Shown: one piece after another, positions 21,601-28,265 of the stretch
Position numbering within the stretch: the first letter of the stretch is position 1
Layout: the number at the start of each line of letters is the position of its first letter
NCBI GenBank assembly: GCA_000444245.1
Contig: ATSW01015152.1
Coordinates: forward strand, 1-28,265
DNA: 28,265 bases
Reading direction: 5' to 3'
From: Botryllus schlosseri
Taxonomy: Eukaryota; Chordata; Ascidiacea; Stolidobranchia; Styelidae
Notes under the pieces: generated by a model
Database searches by the model: none
What the model saw: only the letters and a program-made list of their open reading frames with translations
Told to the model about the DNA's origin: nothing
Made by a program: the position numbers and the translations under genes

Positions 21601-24600
21601 TTGATGCGAAGCAATGAACTAACACCGAATCCAATGAATCGTGACTATAGAGTTAAAAAGCATAGACAATGATTCATACCGATTGATGAATGCATGGTTT
21701 GGCATGGGTTGGTTTTCTCCAGCCCATGTCAGTTTATAGTCATAACAAAGGATTTAGCGCATTACTCTCAATTTAGGAGCATGTTGTAGAGAATTTTTGT
21801 ATCTTGATAAAACGAAAACGCAAATACGACCCATACCTTATCCCATTGGGGCATGTGTCCAGGTCACACTCCACACAGATAGCCCTGTTGGAGCACCCAT
21901 TGCCGCAATGTTCGCCATCTTCACTTGCACAATTGCAAATATGATCGCCACCGGTCAGAGAAGACTTGGGAGTCGTCAGCACGTCTAAAATACGATGGTG
22001 AAATATGAGGCATTCTAGTAGAGAAATAGGTCCTATTGAATCCTAAACAGCCCGCTGGATGAATACATCCAGCCCAGAAATAACGATGAGGAAACCAAAA
22101 AATGGTTGGAATATCCAAAGCATTTCCATAAAAAGTTGAGATTGAAGAAATACTCCCACTCAATGTCAAACATATTCACATGCCAAATAAAAACCAGTCC
22201 TGTATATATGTTGGGTTTGCACTCTAATCCAACAAGCCTGTAACATCCGACACCAAATTCCGAGAAGATTAAAAAGTTCACACTCAGTTCAGAGGCGAAA
22301 AGGCCAACACCAAACTGCTGATAGATAGTGGTCAAAGAATGTAATGTAATACAACTAAATATGGTTGTCCTGTTCTATAACTTCCAATAGAAAAGCCATT
22401 TGGTATATTCAATCGATCAAGTAGCCTATGTCAGGAGTTATTAACAAAAGTATCAATATTTTATCCATAGATATCCAAACAGCGAATTGATAATATCACA
22501 CATATTTGAAGAGTAGGCAATTACAGTTAAACCTCTTGCATTCCTCACAACACATCTACAGGGACAATGCCGCATCGCAACCAACACAAAGGCAGCAAGC
22601 ATAGAAATAGGCTAGCTTTAATTGCTGAGACCCACAGGTGATATAGCCACTGATTTAGCGGTTTATATCTCTGCTCGATCGGCCAATCTTTGTGTTTTTG
22701 TCAATTCCATTGTTTGAGAATAAAAGTGTTTCTACAGCAGAGCCACTGTGATCCACAATTTTAAAAAGCATTACACCGTAAAAAAAAAGATATCGTCGCG
22801 GCGGAATCAGCTTCGTCGCGGCGGAATCAGGGTAGCTGATGTTCATTTTTCACATTTTGGAAAAATGAACCATTCGTAAAATTTTTGCATTGTTTCGGCA
22901 TCTTTTGGCCATGGTTTTGTTTGAAACAACACGACAACAACATCATGAAACTTCTACAAAAGGTTCGATTTTCTCAAAATGAGAACTGCCACTCTGATTC
23001 TGCAGCGCAGATATGATTGTGGAGGTAGCAATATTGGTACCATTTGACTGATCCTACCCTACGAGCGATCAAAAAAAGATTGAACTCCGGCCCGCGACCC
23101 ATAACTGTTTCAGATAGCTCAGACGTTAATGGTCAAGGCGCTATAAATTCAGCCAGAAATTACTACACATATACATGGATCTGGAGTGTGTTGCAAACAG
23201 TCATAAAAACAGCAAAAATTTCTTTGTTACACCATATTCGGAATCAGTGCCTTTCAGAACCACCAAAACCACACTTACTTTGCCTGCCTAAAAATATGTG
23301 CTGGACACTGGACAGTGTAATCAAATCGACACTCACTCTTAGTAATCTCTACGTAGTGATCGGAAGGATTCTGCGTGACGGAGATCCTATCATGCTTATA
23401 CATCCACCAAGTCTTGAAGGGCAGTTGAAACTCGCGTCTCGAAGCCCTCACGCGCAAACCTGCGTCGATCGGAGGCGGCAGACAGGGCCGGGCAGGCTGC
23501 GCGTCCGCGTCGGTATCCAAAACGGAGCTGCCGACAGAAATTGTAAAGCTGTCAAACACGGGTACTCTTATCACCGCAAAGTACTATAAAATATTTTATA
23601 CTATATTAATATTGGAAATTCTACAAACCATTCGTGCATGTTCTGCTTGAAAGTTGAAGAATACAATCCGGCATTCAGGTACTTTTTGCGAGGGAACTCG
23701 TTATTCTTTTTTGTCTCTCTAAAAGCGAGATTTCGGTTCGTGTTATTTATATCCAAATTTCTTCAACTTTGTAGGTTGTAGAGATGCCTACATTGCAACA
23801 GTGCAGCAGATCTAACCCGAGTAGCATTATTATTAGAGAAGAAGCAGGCTCTTACAATATATAGCCTATTCGATAATACGTGACCATAATAGTTCAAGCA
23901 CACACATTCCTGCCAGACCACATAAAAACCTCTAATTTCCGTGGCACTTCAGAAATCCCAAACTGCGGACATAACACTTGATTTTATCAGCAATAAACTC
24001 GGGCTCTGCGAGACAACGAGTTGGTCTCACCTTTGAAGAATCTTGGATGACTTTCCTTTCGAGGAACCATGATTGGAAGTAGAAGGAACTTCTAAAAATG
24101 AACGAAAAATACCGAGATCATTGAAAATACCACGATCGAACCATGTGAAATATCAATTTCCACAGTTTGGTATCAAGAATCGTTTAAATAGGCCTACACT
24201 CTCAATATCATCAAGTATCCATCCCAATATGTCTAGGCCAGAGGTCTCAAACACGCGGCCCGCGGGCCGCATGCGGCCCTCGAGAACATTTTGTGCGGCC
24301 CGCGAAGGCATTTTACAATTTCAAGTTTTCGACAATATATTCTATTGTCATATATCTTTTTTAGATTTAGGAACTTTGTTTGTTTGTTTTTGGGTCTCAT
24401 CGTGTTTGTCGACTACTATGATCATTTACACCAGGCCGATATTCTCCTTGTTTCCGTAACTGCCGACTTATAGCGCGGCCCACCTCTAAGCTTTTGTAAG
24501 ACACCGCTGACGCGGATGAGGTGGCGAGGCGGAGCCTAGGTAAACGTCCAACACTTAGGTATTTATAGGAACTTAAAGTTCACTCTAACAGTCTAAAACT

Positions 24601-27600
24601 ACTACAAAAACCTGAAATCTAAACAAACTTCACTATCACATCACTTCCCAAAATCTACCATGCAGTGACAGATCGTTATTATGTCACATTTCAGGTTCAT
24701 AATGACACAATATGAACCGTTGATGATTCGTGACTGAAAATTGTGATTTTGTATGGTGAGACCTTTCGTCTAATTACTCAATTTTGGATTGACTGGGTGA
24801 TAAACTAAAAATGACTCGAGTTGAGTAGGGTCGAACGTTAAAATCAGAGAAGGACTCGGAATAGTGACTTGGCAATCCTACGGACGCAAAAATCTAGGAA
24901 GCTGTCGTGGGGAATAGTAATATATCAAAAGCCCGTAGCTTGCGTTGCGTAGGGTATTTAGAATATAGAAATCTAATCAGGTCTGTATTGAAACCGTAGG
25001 CATTCTGCGGCCCCGGGACGTATATTTGGTTACATCCTGGATGTTGTTTGTTCTCTCTGTCCATGTTATTATCGGTGGCGAGTAAGGTAGTGATACGCTC
25101 CACAGCTATAACAGCAATGGATTCTTCGGCGATTAGTCATTTCTAATCCAAGGGTTCTTAACCAGGGGTCCGTAGTGTCTCCTTCGTGGTACAAAGCACC
25201 ACACAAGTGGTACCATATGCATCGTGGAAATTGGCCCATGTGCTGTGGAATATTTTCTGGGCTAATTTATTCAACTGGAAAATATTCTTCGCGCTACGCG
25301 CGTATTCATCTGAATGGGCTTTCTGATTTTTATACGTCCCATCAGAAATTGTGTTGAAAATCGACATGGGTCACTGGAAATCTAATTGAAAGTGCAAGGG
25401 GTACGATCGTTAGAACGGTTAAGACACAATGCTAATACTCTGGAACAATCATGATTATATTTAAGTTGTTATTGATCTGTTCCAATATTAATCGAAGAAA
25501 ACCTAACGCTGGTTTAATTTGACTTCGACAATGACAGTAACAATAGCCTATACTTATCACGAGTATATCAGAAACCCCGATTAAGCTACACCGCTCACAT
25601 GATCTGATATCAGATCAATCTTTAATGAATTTTAAAATATTCTACATAAAATTGTGGCATTTCAAAGGTCCAATAGCTGCAATATTACAACCCAACAGCT
25701 TTTACGATATCATCATATCATCCTGCGTCCTCATTATTTCTAACAAATTATGCCCGGCACAAAAACTATTTTATTCAAATATTTGAAAATGTGATTTGTT
25801 CGTGCCAAGCGTGAATAGTATAATAGTAAATTACATTTTTTCGATGGTTGTGGAATGCCTGTCTGCAAGGTGCCGTTAAATAAGGCCTAGCGGGATATTA
25901 TAGATTGAATACCCCTATTTATTGAAGCTGCGGCCCGCGGGTCATCACAAATTAGGAAATTGGCCCGCGAGCACATTTGAGTTTGAGACCTCTGGTCTAG
26001 GCGATAGATCAGAATCTACAATCTCCATACACACGGATATTGAAAGACCAAACATACTACAGATGCGGAATAAGGCTTCAGTAATGTTGTTATTAGACTA
26101 CTTTGCAGCGGTAATGTCAATAGGAGTCAACTGTTTTTAAGTATTTTGTACAGGTAGCCTAGTAACCAGACGTCACAACAGTGTTAAAAGGTGACAACAC
26201 AAGGGAAACATCGTTTCAGGAGACATAATAGTAACAATTTTTCAAATGGCAAAATCAGGAAATGACTAACAGTGATACTTTTCATATAAACAGCCCAAGC
26301 GAAAAGTCATGAAGGACACAATAACAGTTGATGTACAGTTGTATTCTGACAAACATTAATGAAATAGGCAAATTTCCAAATGCATTCACAAAAACAACAA
26401 ATCAAGGGAAAAACTTAACAACATCTACTGTAGCAACTCATTTTGTCGTACCTGACGAGGACTGTCCACAACTGGAAAATTCAATTGCAGACAATTTTCT
26501 TTTCTTCGTAGGCAATGTACCAGAGCACGATGCGCTTGGTGGACGCCCACGGCGTTTCTTCCCTGGTACACCAACCCCCTGCGATTTACCGACTGATTCA
26601 GCACGACCGGGGTGTTTCCCCTAAAATCATATACTATTGCGTCAAAACATGTAGATATACCACATAAGGTAAATGCTATTATGATTCAACATCTTGCTCA
26701 CGGTCGATAGTAAACGAATCAACGATTAGGGCTGGGATTTAAGTCCGAGCACCTCTAATTATGTCGCCATAATTGAATAACATAAATGAATAAATCCCAG
26801 CAAGATTCACATACAGTATAAACCAGCGAATTTGTCAACATGTCGTTACATAGAGTTCATGGTCTAATTAAAATCTCGACTAATTACACAATTTAGCGAC
26901 ATTTGACAATGTAATAGAGGCTGGCAAATAGTAAAGTACTGAAGTACTGAAGTACTGAAGTCTTGCAAAATCAGCAATACATTCAGTCGGGACAATGACA
27001 AAATAGGATACGGATTCTCAATGACTGGGAAATTTGAATGCAACGACACGAGTCATGGGTTTCCATAAGTAATGTTTGTACTATGAATGATGAAACAACA
27101 ATCTCACACGCTTTCTTCCTGATTATTACTGGGACCACTCACAAACAGGATATGGCATCAACGACAAGAAGAAAAGCGTGTGTTTGGTTTATATGAACTG
27201 AGATCGACAGTACAAGTATATGTACCATATGAAGCAGAAGCAATCTTCACCAGATCCTTTCAAAGCAGTGCATTAGTGTATAGGTCTACATAAAATAGGA
27301 TTTCTTAAACTGGGGGACGTGAACCCCTTGGAGGGGGGGGGGTCTGGATACTAGTTTCAACTGTCCATGAAATGTCAATGAAATTCTTTGTTTTATTGCA
27401 AGGTCAATATAACACCACCTAAAACATAAATTAATGCGCACAACGTCTAATTTGACCTTGACGCTTTCAAAAATCATTGCATTCTGTTGTTACGTACTGG
27501 CATTACGTTACTTTCCACATTGTTGTTTTGTTGCCATTTCGACAATGTAAAACCGAACCAGTGGGAGCTCAGCCATGGGCTAGTTAACATGGATGTTAAA

Positions 27601-28265
27601 CTAGTTTAGTTCGTTGAGTTGAGTGCGTTTCAAAACAAAAAGTGTTTCTTGGAGGTACAGGAATTCAATTTACACTTGAATAGTATATTCATATTGAAAT
27701 AAACACGAATATTTTCGGCTGACACTCGTCAGGGGTAATCGTCAGCAACTAGTGAAGTAGTAGCACAATGTTTTTCCCAATTCTCTACGCCTGACAAGTG
27801 TCAGCCGAAAATATTCGGGTTCCTTTCGACACCAATATACTATTCATAAACAAAAAGCGCAATCTTTTTTACAATGCGCCAAGATCAATACTTAAAAATA
27901 ACACTGTACCGACATAAAGGAAAACCAGGCTTCTACAACTGAGAAAGAATTGAAAATTCCACAACAAATTTGAGTCTGTCCGCGACAAAAAAAAAACCTG
28001 CATAAGTTTACCTTGTTCGTTTTCGAATTGGCCCTGTCAGCAAACGGCGACACCTCTTCGTAAATCTTTTGACGCCTGCCAGGCTGCCTAGACGTATCGA
28101 AATCCACGCTTCTCGCGTCCCCGACAATAACAAGGTCCGATTCGGTCCCAGCAATGTCTCCGTTCCCAGACCTAGCTTGCTTATTTTTCAATTTCTCGAT
28201 GACAGACTCGATGCTTTTCTTAACGGCCGTATTTTTCGATCTGCCGCCGTCCGCATCTCTGAGAC
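8681..28265 (-). CDS. ASH1L: ASH1/ASH1L-type histone methyltransferase, C-terminal 1050 aa (N-terminus off window)
   Basis: Nuclear SET-domain lysine methyltransferase of the trithorax group; the family methylates H3K36. The order seen, AT-hook, AWS, SET, post-SET, bromodomain, PHD, BAH, is specific to ASH1. I read 22 coding exons: 28012-28265, 26452-26620, 24031-24091, 23337-23566, 21837-21984, 19433-19539, 19197-19365, 18984-19133, 17419-17554, 17175-17352, 16473-16537, 16294-16409, 15519-15651, 15303-15410, 14595-14732, 13846-14026, 12615-12759, 11855-12039, 11635-11789, 9585-9657, 9344-9523, 8681-8754 (stop TAA at 8681-8683). All junctions are GT..AG and phase-consistent. Exons 2-4 (26452-23566) are less certain because that stretch is poorly conserved. 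The frame is open to the right edge, so at least one upstream exon is missing. The gene is convergent with the PA28 gene. I see no disrupting change in any exon. Confidence 0.97.
8755..9343. other. ASH1 last intron, with G-tracts
   Basis: 589-bp intron. It has two plus-strand G-runs (8890-8900 and 8978-8988), i.e. C-runs in the transcript, and TAGGGCTGGGCAAAATCGAG near 9140, which looks like a single hAT-type terminus. No partner end was found. Confidence 0.45.
9961..10217. repeat. Minisatellite, about 37-49 bp units
   Basis: About six imperfect units built on CTACTCAATTTTCAAAATC followed by (C/A)(C/G)(C/G)A(A/T)CTAGAACTAGAA. Unit length varies through internal AGAACT expansions. The array stops at the target site of the hAT element that starts at 10226, and ACTATAACTACTCGAAAG resumes after it, so the array predates that insertion. 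Confidence 0.9.
10226..11512. mobile_element. hAT-type element (1287 bp) with perfect 8-bp duplication
   Basis: It starts CAGAGGTGGTCAAAGTAGTC and ends TTACTGACCACCTCTG. Sub-terminal regions are full of CTACTTGAGTA / TACTCAAGTAG pieces on both sides. The duplication ACTATAAC (10218-10225 and 11513-11520) is identical. The interior is AT-rich with no recognisable transposase. It sits in the ASH1 intron between the BAH end and the C-terminal tail. Confidence 0.93.
11635..12759 (-). CDS. ASH1L: ASH1 BAH domain exons
   Basis: Three exons encode residues 781-942, a bromo-adjacent homology domain used in chromatin contacts. Recognisable pieces are [68 protein letters not shown], then [16 protein letters not shown] and [14 protein letters not shown]. 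The middle of the first exon is shorter than in vertebrates and serine-rich (NSSSSRGS), so a loop is replaced. The last two exons are separated by a 65-bp intron (11790-11854), the shortest in the gene. Confidence 0.96.
13242..13581. mobile_element. Fold-back MITE, copy 1 (near-complete palindrome)
   Basis: The left arm, from TAGCATATTCATATTGAAAT through ACCCGAATATTTTCGGCTGA, TGTCAGGGGTAATCGTCAGC and on to TAGAGAA, is mirrored in inverse orientation by the right arm ending TATGAATATACTATTC. Arms are about 90 bp around a middle of about 150 bp. Outer flanks (TTCTTGGAGGTACAG) are shared with copy 3, so the true ends may lie up to 30 bp further out. Confidence 0.88.
13846..14732 (-). CDS. ASH1L: ASH1 PHD finger exons
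   Basis: The exon at 14595-14732 has an acidic lead ([10 protein letters not shown]) and then [20 protein letters not shown]. The exon at 13846-14026 continues [20 protein letters not shown] and CEECEPRP. Together they supply a full C4HC3 zinc ligand set. The segment after it, [11 protein letters not shown], leads into BAH as in ASH1L. The intron between the two halves (14027-14594) cuts the PHD finger between the second cysteine pair and the W-x-H, and is filled by tandem repeats. Confidence 0.97.
14041..14530. repeat. Tandem repeat of about 165 bp inside the PHD-splitting intron
   Basis: Three diverged units can be aligned. Each has GAATTTAGC(A/G)TT..AA.GTAA.A.CTATTA, then GATGCAACAATATTG and ATTAAATTC, then GAATTGTG(G/T)TGTAC and CACTTG.TGAATTTAGC. 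Unit anchors lie near 14061, 14250 and 14412. It is AT-rich and non-coding. Confidence 0.75.
15303..15651 (-). CDS. ASH1L: ASH1 bromodomain exons
   Basis: Two exons encode residues 594-674. The first gives [20 protein letters not shown] and ends VLKNAE; the second begins [20 protein letters not shown]. This matches the ASH1L bromodomain, including its unusual NAEKYYGRKSP-type end of helix B and the Y-Y-x-x-I-x-D-P-I-D-L signature. Bromodomains read acetyl-lysine. The asparagine of NAE followed by K-Y agrees with the ASH1 subfamily. Intron 15411-15518 (108 bp) splits the domain at phase 0. Confidence 0.97.
15652..16293. other. ASH1 intron before the bromodomain, nothing recognised
   Basis: 642 bp of AT-rich DNA with no repeat, transposon end or plausible additional exon that I could identify. 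Flanking splice sites are CCGCAG and GTACGTG. Confidence 0.6.
16294..17352 (-). CDS. ASH1L: ASH1 linker exons between post-SET and bromodomain
   Basis: Three exons (17175-17352, 16473-16537, 16294-16409) encode the linker. It includes [13 protein letters not shown] and [17 protein letters not shown], matching the MKPM...HHVFLVRNWEKIRQKQEE stretch of vertebrate ASH1L. A very basic segment, [17 protein letters not shown], comes next. The last exon ends [11 protein letters not shown], the conserved lead-in to the bromodomain. The donor at 17174 (GTAAGG) was chosen over an internal GTACGC because it keeps phase with the 65-bp exon. Confidence 0.9.
16731..16805. mobile_element. hAT half-element, same family as 10226-11512 (right end)
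   Basis: TAGAGGCGGTCAGTAACGGA followed by GTACTTCTACCTTTTTCAGA and CTCAAGTAG is the inverse of the right end of the element at 10226-11512, with several changes. Only this end is recognisable at this spot. Confidence 0.7.
16875..16918. repeat. 22-bp perfect tandem duplication
   Basis: Two identical adjacent copies of a 22-bp unit beginning CATCTATTATGTG and ending TTAAATTGT. The lack of any mismatch suggests a recent duplication, in an ASH1 intron. Confidence 0.95.
17419..21984 (-). CDS. ASH1L: ASH1 AWS-SET-post-SET catalytic exons
   Basis: Five exons make the catalytic module. AWS (about residues 254-292) shows CNC, then spaced cysteines and CPNGIRCSNQ across the 21837/19539 junction. SET begins KWCESLERF and has the cofactor-site motif KRGWGLRTT, then [24 protein letters not shown] (the pseudoknot NHSC split between exons 19197-19365 and 18984-19133) and [12 protein letters not shown]. 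Post-SET reads [15 protein letters not shown] across the 18984/17554 junction, giving the expected CxC and C ligands. Cofactor-binding and zinc residues are intact, so an active enzyme is likely. The residues before NHSC (NLGRF) differ from the NEARF I recall in the human protein. Confidence 0.97.
18428..18709. mobile_element. Fold-back MITE, copy 2 (diverged)
   Basis: The same arms as copy 1 with more changes: ACCCGAATATTT, CTCGTCAGGGGTAACAGTCA, then the inverse arm AATTACCTGTGATGAGCGTC and AAATATTCGGGTGAATTTTA. It is in the ASH1 intron between post-SET and SET exons. The longest minus-strand frame here partly reads through it and is not a gene. Confidence 0.8.
18745..18795. mobile_element. 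hAT half-element, same family as 10226-11512 (left end)
   Basis: TACTTCTACTTCTACTTGAG, then GACCACTTTGACCGCCTCTT, is the inverse of the left end of the element at 10226-11512. The orientation is what would be expected if it were the partner of the half-element at 16731. Confidence 0.7.
19540..21836. other. Longest ASH1 intron (2297 bp), no gene seen
   Basis: It separates the AWS cysteines from the SET start. It is AT-rich with only short, unrecognised frames. A GCGAGATAGCGTAATAACC at about 20176 resembles the head of the SINE at 3741 but lacks a B-box. A CATGGGTTGG...CCAGCCCATG hairpin lies near 21701-21728. Confidence 0.6.
21985..23336. other. ASH1 intron upstream of the AWS exon, with a short GC-rich duplication
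   Basis: 1352-bp intron. Within it, TCGTCGCGGCGGAATCAG occurs twice with a 20-bp period at 22793-22830, a GC-rich island in AT-rich DNA. The minus-strand frames at 22033-22335 and 22655-22846 have no recognisable similarity and no splice logic. Confidence 0.6.
23337..28265 (-). CDS. ASH1L: ASH1 exons 1-4 of the window: low-complexity region, AT-hook and pre-AWS motif
   Basis: These exons encode residues 1-238 of the visible protein. Residues 1-84 are charged and serine-rich, with [12 protein letters not shown] near the start. The exon at 26452-26620 carries an AT-hook, GKKRRGRPP (about residues 104-112), followed by a basic TKKRK that may be a nuclear localisation signal. The small 61-bp exon at 24031-24091 is serine/lysine-rich; it is supported by a clean acceptor (TTTTTAG), a GTGAG donor and phase fit only. 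The exon at 23337-23566 ends in [13 protein letters not shown], matching the short conserved W-W segment that precedes AWS in ASH1 proteins. Its acceptor was chosen by phase and has a weak pyrimidine tract. Confidence 0.85.
24239..25994. mobile_element. hAT-type element (1756 bp) with perfect 8-bp duplication
   Basis: It starts CAGAGGTCTCAAACACGCGG and ends TTTGAGTTTGAGACCTCTG. CGGCCCGCGGG occurs at both sub-ends. The duplication GTCTAGGC at 24231-24238 and 25995-26002 is identical. No transposase was recognised inside. A second hAT-like element appears nested at 25149-25431. It is in an ASH1 intron. Confidence 0.93.
25149..25431. mobile_element. Possible nested hAT-like MITE
   Basis: The left end CAAGGGTTCTTAACCAGGGG resembles a hAT terminus. 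On the right, AACGGTTAAGACACAATG is a diverged inverse of it. Flanks CTAATCCA and CTAATACT match at 6 of 8 positions if the element is taken to start two bases later. Decayed; limits approximate. Confidence 0.45.
26935..26958. repeat. (AGTACTGA)3 short tandem repeat
   Basis: Three perfect copies of an 8-bp unit in an ASH1 intron. Confidence 0.9.
27676..27846. mobile_element. Fold-back MITE, copy 3 (middle deleted)
   Basis: The left arm TTGAATAGTATATTCATATT through CGAATATTTTCGGCTGACAC and GTCAGGGGTAATCGTCAGCA; the right arm resumes CTGACAAGTGTCAGCCGAAA and ends ACCAATATACTATTCAT. It is half the length of copy 1, with most of the middle missing. It lies in the first visible ASH1 intron. Confidence 0.85.

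Larger units (their letters stand above)
26621..28011. other. First visible ASH1 intron
   Basis: 1391 bp between the exon at the right edge and the AT-hook exon. Besides fold-back MITE copy 3 and the octamer repeat, it holds a single hAT-like end, ATTTCTTAAACTGGGGGACG, with a 10-base G-run at about 27295-27345, whose partner I did not find. Confidence 0.6.

Noticed and set aside
22033-22335. 100-aa minus-strand frame rich in aromatic and hydrophobic residues
   Set aside because: No recognised family, no splice signals that fit ASH1 phase, and the composition is typical of AT-rich intron DNA.
23044-23589. Longest open frame of the window (181 aa, plus strand)
   Set aside because: It lies opposite the ASH1 exon 23337-23566, whose minus-strand product matches the pre-AWS motif; the plus-strand product resembles nothing I know.
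1-28265. Retroviral, LTR, Polinton or other virus-like remains
   Set aside because: No capsid, integrase, protease, envelope or packaging-ATPase motif and no paired LTRs were seen; the only reverse-transcriptase remnant is a LINE fragment.

Overview
This window is animal (metazoan) nuclear DNA. It has intron-rich genes with GT..AG junctions, no operons, AT-rich introns and many short non-autonomous DNA transposons. The proteins recognised are an ASH1-type histone methyltransferase with bromodomain, PHD and BAH, a PA28-family proteasome activator, and a kynureninase. They resemble vertebrate proteins but are clearly diverged, and the introns are mostly 65 bp to 2.3 kb. A compact invertebrate deuterostome genome, possibly a tunicate, fits; the exact taxon is inference.

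Layout. (1) 1-5364: the 5' part of a kynureninase gene on the minus strand (start codon at 5364, exons recognised down to 2728, the rest beyond the left edge). Its first introns are packed with nested elements: a 1.6 kb hAT-like element (3412-5050) holds a tRNA-derived SINE, which is split by a second hAT MITE with perfect 8-bp target duplications. Further left are another hAT MITE, degenerate GGCCGGCC repeats and an ACCGAT microsatellite. (2) 5365-5747: a 383-bp head-to-head intergenic segment. (3) 5748-7067: a complete two-exon PA28/PSME-like gene on the plus strand (223 aa), with a 163-bp MITE in its intron. (4) 7068-8094: a convergent intergenic region with a decayed LINE reverse-transcriptase fragment. 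(5) About 8095-28265: the C-terminal 1050 residues of an ASH1/ASH1L orthologue on the minus strand. I resolved 22 exons, all with consistent reading phase: AT-hook, pre-AWS motif, AWS, SET, post-SET, linker, bromodomain, PHD, BAH and a conserved basic C-terminus. The N-terminal part lies beyond the right edge.

The ASH1 introns hold most of the mobile DNA: two hAT-type elements with perfect 8-bp target duplications (10226-11512 and 24239-25994), three copies of a fold-back MITE, a minisatellite into which one hAT element inserted, a roughly 165-bp tandem repeat inside the intron that splits the PHD finger, and two half-copies of one hAT family that bracket two ASH1 exons. No LTR element, retrovirus, Polinton, CRISPR, rRNA or functional tRNA gene was seen.

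Functionally, ASH1 is a nuclear H3K36 methyltransferase/trithorax-group chromatin regulator, PA28 caps the 20S proteasome, and kynureninase acts in tryptophan catabolism. There is no sign that they form one system, although the head-to-head PA28/kynureninase pair may share a promoter.
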